DNA of 64,000 nt, taken from NCBI GenBank assembly GCA_005223185.1, contig NJBN01000008.1:1-64000 (forward strand), given 5' to 3'. The stretch comes from a candidate division LCP-89 bacterium B3_LCP (lineage in GTDB: Bacteria > Electryoneota > B3-LCP). Below the pieces are notes generated by a model that ran no database searches, had not been told where the DNA came from, and saw only the letters and a list, made by a program, of their open reading frames with translations. Positions 61,339-64,000 of the stretch are shown piece after piece. The translations under genes were made by a program, and so were the position numbers. Numbering within the stretch: position 1 is the stretch's first letter; every line of letters begins with the position of its first letter.

Positions 61339-61377
61339 GGAATGACAATTAATCAGGATATATTTATCCTTCATCCT

Positions 61378-62568
61378 TTATGCTTTATACTTTTTCAACC
61401 CCTGAGCTAATCTTTTAATCCCTTCCTCTACCTCTTCCAAAGAAGCAGCGAACGATAAGCGTAGATGTTCATCGTCACCGAAAGCCATTCCCGGAATGAC
61501 GGCTAACTTGTGCTCTTCGATCAGGTAATGAGCCAGATCCAGGATTCTCCCTTGAGATTCTTCACCGGGGTGGGAGGGAGGCAGGTATGCCGATACGTCC
61601 GGGAAGAGGTAGAAAGCCCCTTCCGGAGGGTGGCATTTGACGTCCGGTATCTCTGTCATCAATTCAAGGGCACGATCCCGTCTGGTTTGGAAGGCTTTCA
61701 GCATGGGCTCTAACTCAGCTGTCGGTCTGCCTATTGCTGCTAACGCCGCCTTCTGGCTGATGGAACAGGGCGAAGAGGTCATCTGGGACTGCAATGTAGC
61801 CATCTTCCTGATAATATCCGGGTGACTGATAGCCCAACCGCACCGCCATCCGGTCATGGAATAGCTCTTGGATACGCCACTACACACGATCACCTGGTCG
61901 CGAATTTCAGGATAAGACCCCAAGCTGACGTGTTCCCTGCCGTCAAACAGCAGTTTATCGTATATTTCGTCGCTCAGAATCATTATTCCAGATTCTTTCA
62001 GAAGCGGAACCAGCAGATCGAAATGCTCCCTGCCGTAAGCCGCTCCGGTGGGATTTGAGGGGGAATTCAGAAATATCAACCTGGGATCGGTGGCTAATCC
62101 AGCTTCCAACTGCGCAGGAGTCAACCTGAATCCGTTTTCCTGCGATGTGGGTAGTTCTATAACTTCACCTTGAGCTATATGCACCATCTCCGGATAGGAA
62201 GTCCAGTACGGCGTCGGCATCAGAACCCTGTCTCCCGGATTGACGCAAACCAGAATCGAACTGGACAGTGCATGCTTGGAACCGCTGGATATGACCACCT
62301 CATCCGCTGTTCTCTGTATGCCGGTCTCTCTGCTGAATTTATCCGCTACAGCTTCCCTCAGTTCAAGGATACCAGCACCCGCGGTATATCTGGTGAAGTT
62401 ACTGTTTATAGCTTCTATTCCCGCGTCCTTGATGGGATCGGGAGTGGAAAAATCAGGTTCTCCCACCGACAGATTGATGACTTCGGGATTGCTGCGTGCC
62501 TGTGCCGCTATTTCCAGTATCATGGATGGCGTCAAACGACTTATCCTGTCAGCCGCCTTGAATGCCAT
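61378..62568 (-). CDS. Class I aspartate aminotransferase
   Basis: 396 residues with GGAGG before the ATG. PLP fold-type I: INLSVGEPDFSTPDPIKDAG, TRYTAGAGILELREAVADKF, SNPTGAAYGREHFD, ILSDEIYDKLLFDG, the PLP lysine in GVSKSYSMTGWRCGWAIS, and LRLSFAASLEEVEEGIKRL with the substrate-carboxylate Arg. Interconverts aspartate/oxaloacetate with glutamate/2-oxoglutarate. It lies between asparagine metabolism and PEP carboxykinase on the same strand, fitting a carbon flow aspartate to oxaloacetate to PEP. Confidence 0.94.
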   Translation of the reverse strand: MAFKAADRISRLTPSMILEIAAQARSNPEVINLSVGEPDFSTPDPIKDAGIEAINSNFTRYTAGAGILELREAVADKFSRETGIQRTADEVVISSGSKHALSSSILVCVNPGDRVLMPTPYWTSYPEMVHIAQGEVIELPTSQENGFRLTPAQLEAGLATDPRLIFLNSPSNPTGAAYGREHFDLLVPLLKESGIMILSDEIYDKLLFDGREHVSLGSYPEIRDQVIVCSGVSKSYSMTGWRCGWAISHPDIIRKMATLQSQMTSSPCSISQKAALAAIGRPTAELEPMLKAFQTRRDRALELMTEIPDVKCHPPEGAFYLFPDVSAYLPPSHPGEESQGRILDLAHYLIEEHKLAVIPGMAFGDDEHLRLSFAASLEEVEEGIKRLAQGLKKYKA

Positions 62569-62590
62569 TGTTGTTAGCCTCCAAAGTTAT

Positions 62591-62632
62591 AAAAAACCAT
62601 CCGGACTAAGGATTTGCCTATGTACGGATGGT
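62591..62632 (-). terminator. Terminator of pckA
   Basis: ACCATCCG / CGGATGGT stem with a 21-base loop. On the minus strand it is followed by six T, 23 bases after the pckA stop. Confidence 0.75.
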
Positions 62633-62655
62633 AAAGTTATACGTTTAAATTGCGT

Positions 62656-63999
62656 TTATCGCTTTGGACCAGCTGCAATCACTTCAGGAGTACAGCCCGC
62701 TTCGTACTTCTTGAAATTTTCGATGAACCGCGTCGCCAGTTCCTTGTACATCTGCATATAGACCTCCCTGTCGGGCCAGGAACTCGCTGGATCCAGCACC
62801 TGATCCGGTACGCCAGGGCAGGTTTTCGGCACTGCAAATCCGAAGACCGGATCAGTGGTATATTCAACGTCCAGAAGCTTTCCATCCAGCGCGGCGTTTA
62901 GCAGCATCCTGGTGTACTTGATGCTGATTCGTTTACCTACACCGTATTTTCCTCCAACCCAGCCGGTATTGACCAACCAGCAGTTCACGTCATGCTTCAA
63001 GATTTTTCCTTTCAGCAATTCCGCGTAGTGGGAAGGGTGATGCACCATGAAAGGCGCCCCGAAACAGGAACTGAAGGTGATCTCTGGCTCTTTCCCTAAG
63101 TCAACTTCGGTGCCAGCGATTTTCGCCGTGTATCCCGATATGAATTGATAGAGAGCCTGATCGGGCGTAAGTTTGGCAATCGGAGGAATTACACCCGACG
63201 CATCACAGGTCAGCAGGATGATATTCTTGGGATGTGTGCCCATTTTTTCAGGCACAGCGTTATCTATATACTCCAGAGGATAGGACGCGCGTGTGTTTTC
63301 AGTAAAGCTTTCATCGTCCAGGTCTATCATTCTGGTTACCGGATCATAAGCAACGTTCTCGAGGACCGTTCCGAACTTGCGCGTACAAGCGTAAATCTGC
63401 GGTTCAGCCGACGGTGACAGGCGGATGACTTTGGCATAGCAACCAGCTTCAAAGTTGAATATGCCTTCATCGCTCCAGCCGTGCTCATCGTCTCCAATCA
63501 GGCTTCTGGCAGGATCAGCGGAAAGAGTAGTCTTACCCGTACCCGACAGTCCGAAGAAAAGGGCGCTGTTGCCATCACTACCGATATTAGCAGAACAGTG
63601 CATGGGCATGATGCCTTGCTGTGGAAGCAGGAAATTCAGTACGGTAAACGCCGATTTCTTTATTTCGCCAGCATAAGCACTGTTCCCTATAACGCACATC
63701 TTGGCGTCGAAATTGAGCACGATGAAAGTCTTGGAAACCGTGGAATCTATCTGTGGGATGCCTTTAAATGAAGGAATACATAAGATAGTGAATTCCGGTA
63801 CATGGCGGCGGTATTCTTCGTTTGTTTTGGGTAGTACAAACATGTTACGCACGAAGTGGGCGTGCCAGGCGTGTTCACAGATTACGCGTATAGGCATGGC
63901 GTAGTTGGGATCAGCACCGGCATAGCAATCCTGCACAAAGAGGTCGCGACCCTGCAAAAAACCCTGCATACGGTTGAATAGATCGTTGAACTTCTCCTG
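62656..63999 (-). CDS. pckA: Phosphoenolpyruvate carboxykinase (ATP), 5' end outside window
   Basis: The frame is open to the right edge (codons for QEKFNDLFNR precede the internal ATG at 63969), so the N-terminus lies beyond the window. About 447 residues are visible. Diagnostic: FVQDCYAGADPNY, the kinase-1a P-loop GLSGTGKTTLSADPARSLIGDDEHGW, CYAKVIRLSPSAEP, PKNIILLTCDASGVIPPIAKLT and VNTGWVGGKYGVGKRISIKYTR. It converts oxaloacetate and ATP to PEP and CO2, starting gluconeogenesis. A terminator follows, so aspC has its own transcript or depends on read-through. Confidence 0.96.
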   Translation of the reverse strand, partial: QEKFNDLFNRMQGFLQGRDLFVQDCYAGADPNYAMPIRVICEHAWHAHFVRNMFVLPKTNEEYRRHVPEFTILCIPSFKGIPQIDSTVSKTFIVLNFDAKMCVIGNSAYAGEIKKSAFTVLNFLLPQQGIMPMHCSANIGSDGNSALFFGLSGTGKTTLSADPARSLIGDDEHGWSDEGIFNFEAGCYAKVIRLSPSAEPQIYACTRKFGTVLENVAYDPVTRMIDLDDESFTENTRASYPLEYIDNAVPEKMGTHPKNIILLTCDASGVIPPIAKLTPDQALYQFISGYTAKIAGTEVDLGKEPEITFSSCFGAPFMVHHPSHYAELLKGKILKHDVNCWLVNTGWVGGKYGVGKRISIKYTRMLLNAALDGKLLDVEYTTDPVFGFAVPKTCPGVPDQVLDPASSWPDREVYMQMYKELATRFIENFKKYEAGCTPEVIAAGPKR

Positions 64000-64000
64000 G

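Larger units (their letters stand above)
60509..61377. other. 869-base gene-free region, G-rich on plus, with repeats
   Basis: I see no gene. From about 60700 to 61050 the plus strand is strikingly rich in G and T and poor in C. A 17-base palindrome TTGTATATAATATACAA lies at 60970-60986. Then follow a GGGTCGGG-type hairpin (about 61142-61165), a family B palindrome (61177-61217), a 17-bp hairpin (61293-61329) flanked by direct copies of GCCACCCGGC (61277-61286 and 61329-61338), and scattered GGAATGAC motifs. Confidence 0.6.

Overview
The window reads as chromosomal DNA of a Gram-negative, probably FCB-superphylum bacterium (Bacteroidota relatives or one of the candidate phyla near Calditrichota, Zixibacteria or Cloacimonadota). 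The evidence is three large exported proteins ending in a YPNPFNP-type C-terminal module like the type IX secretion sorting domain, lipobox lipoproteins, an LpxH-type lipid A hydrolase, a class A penicillin-binding protein and MenA (menaquinone). Start codons include several GTG and TTG with good Shine-Dalgarno sequences. No rRNA, phage, transposase or CRISPR array is visible, and I cannot assign a species.

Layout. 1-6.8 kb: the end of a secreted beta-helix protein, then a compact run of lipoprotein, GAF/sigma-54 activator, Ser/Thr kinase with PEGA domains, and a DUF5683-like membrane protein. 7.3-16 kb: a giant gingipain-like (C25) protein, tRNA-Asn with a decayed tRNA copy, an IclR regulator and a repeat-rich secreted protein. 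16-24 kb: a large membrane protein and surface-polysaccharide genes (flippase, GT4, GT2, WecG), with a promoter-hairpin-terminator unit that looks like a small RNA or attenuator. 24-31.6 kb: fixABCX electron-transfer genes, then GT39, a B12-binding radical SAM protein and a SUMF-fold lipoprotein. 31.8-36.1 kb: an AT-rich four-gene operon of a zinc-ribbon/PocR-like histidine kinase, two atypical mosaic-duplicated receivers and a membrane protein.

36-47.3 kb: AlkA, then an Fe-S/sulfur-transfer block (Rrf2 regulator, Mrp, stand-alone DUF59, PP-loop thiolase-like protein, QueH, NifS, an IscU-DUF59 fusion, a degenerate IscU), then CobO, LpxH and PBP1A. 47.6-51.7 kb: a trehalose operon carrying both OtsA/OtsB and TreT. 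51.8-57.7 kb: Hsp20, a second B12 radical SAM protein, a destroyed tldD-like gene whose middle is replaced by a two-gene cassette with imperfect terminal inverted repeats, MenA and a DUF1858 protein. 57.7-64 kb: asparaginase next to asparagine synthetase, an aspartate aminotransferase and the 5'-truncated PEP carboxykinase gene, which together suggest a flow asparagine-aspartate-oxaloacetate-PEP.

Intergenic spaces hold several families of short palindromic repeats, some nested. The most original signals are the kinase/double-receiver operon (31.8-36.1 kb), the TIR-bounded cassette in tldD (54.8-56.1 kb), the small structured transcript at 22.6-22.8 kb and the IscU-DUF59 fusion. GC content and compositional shifts were judged by eye only; no database search was possible.
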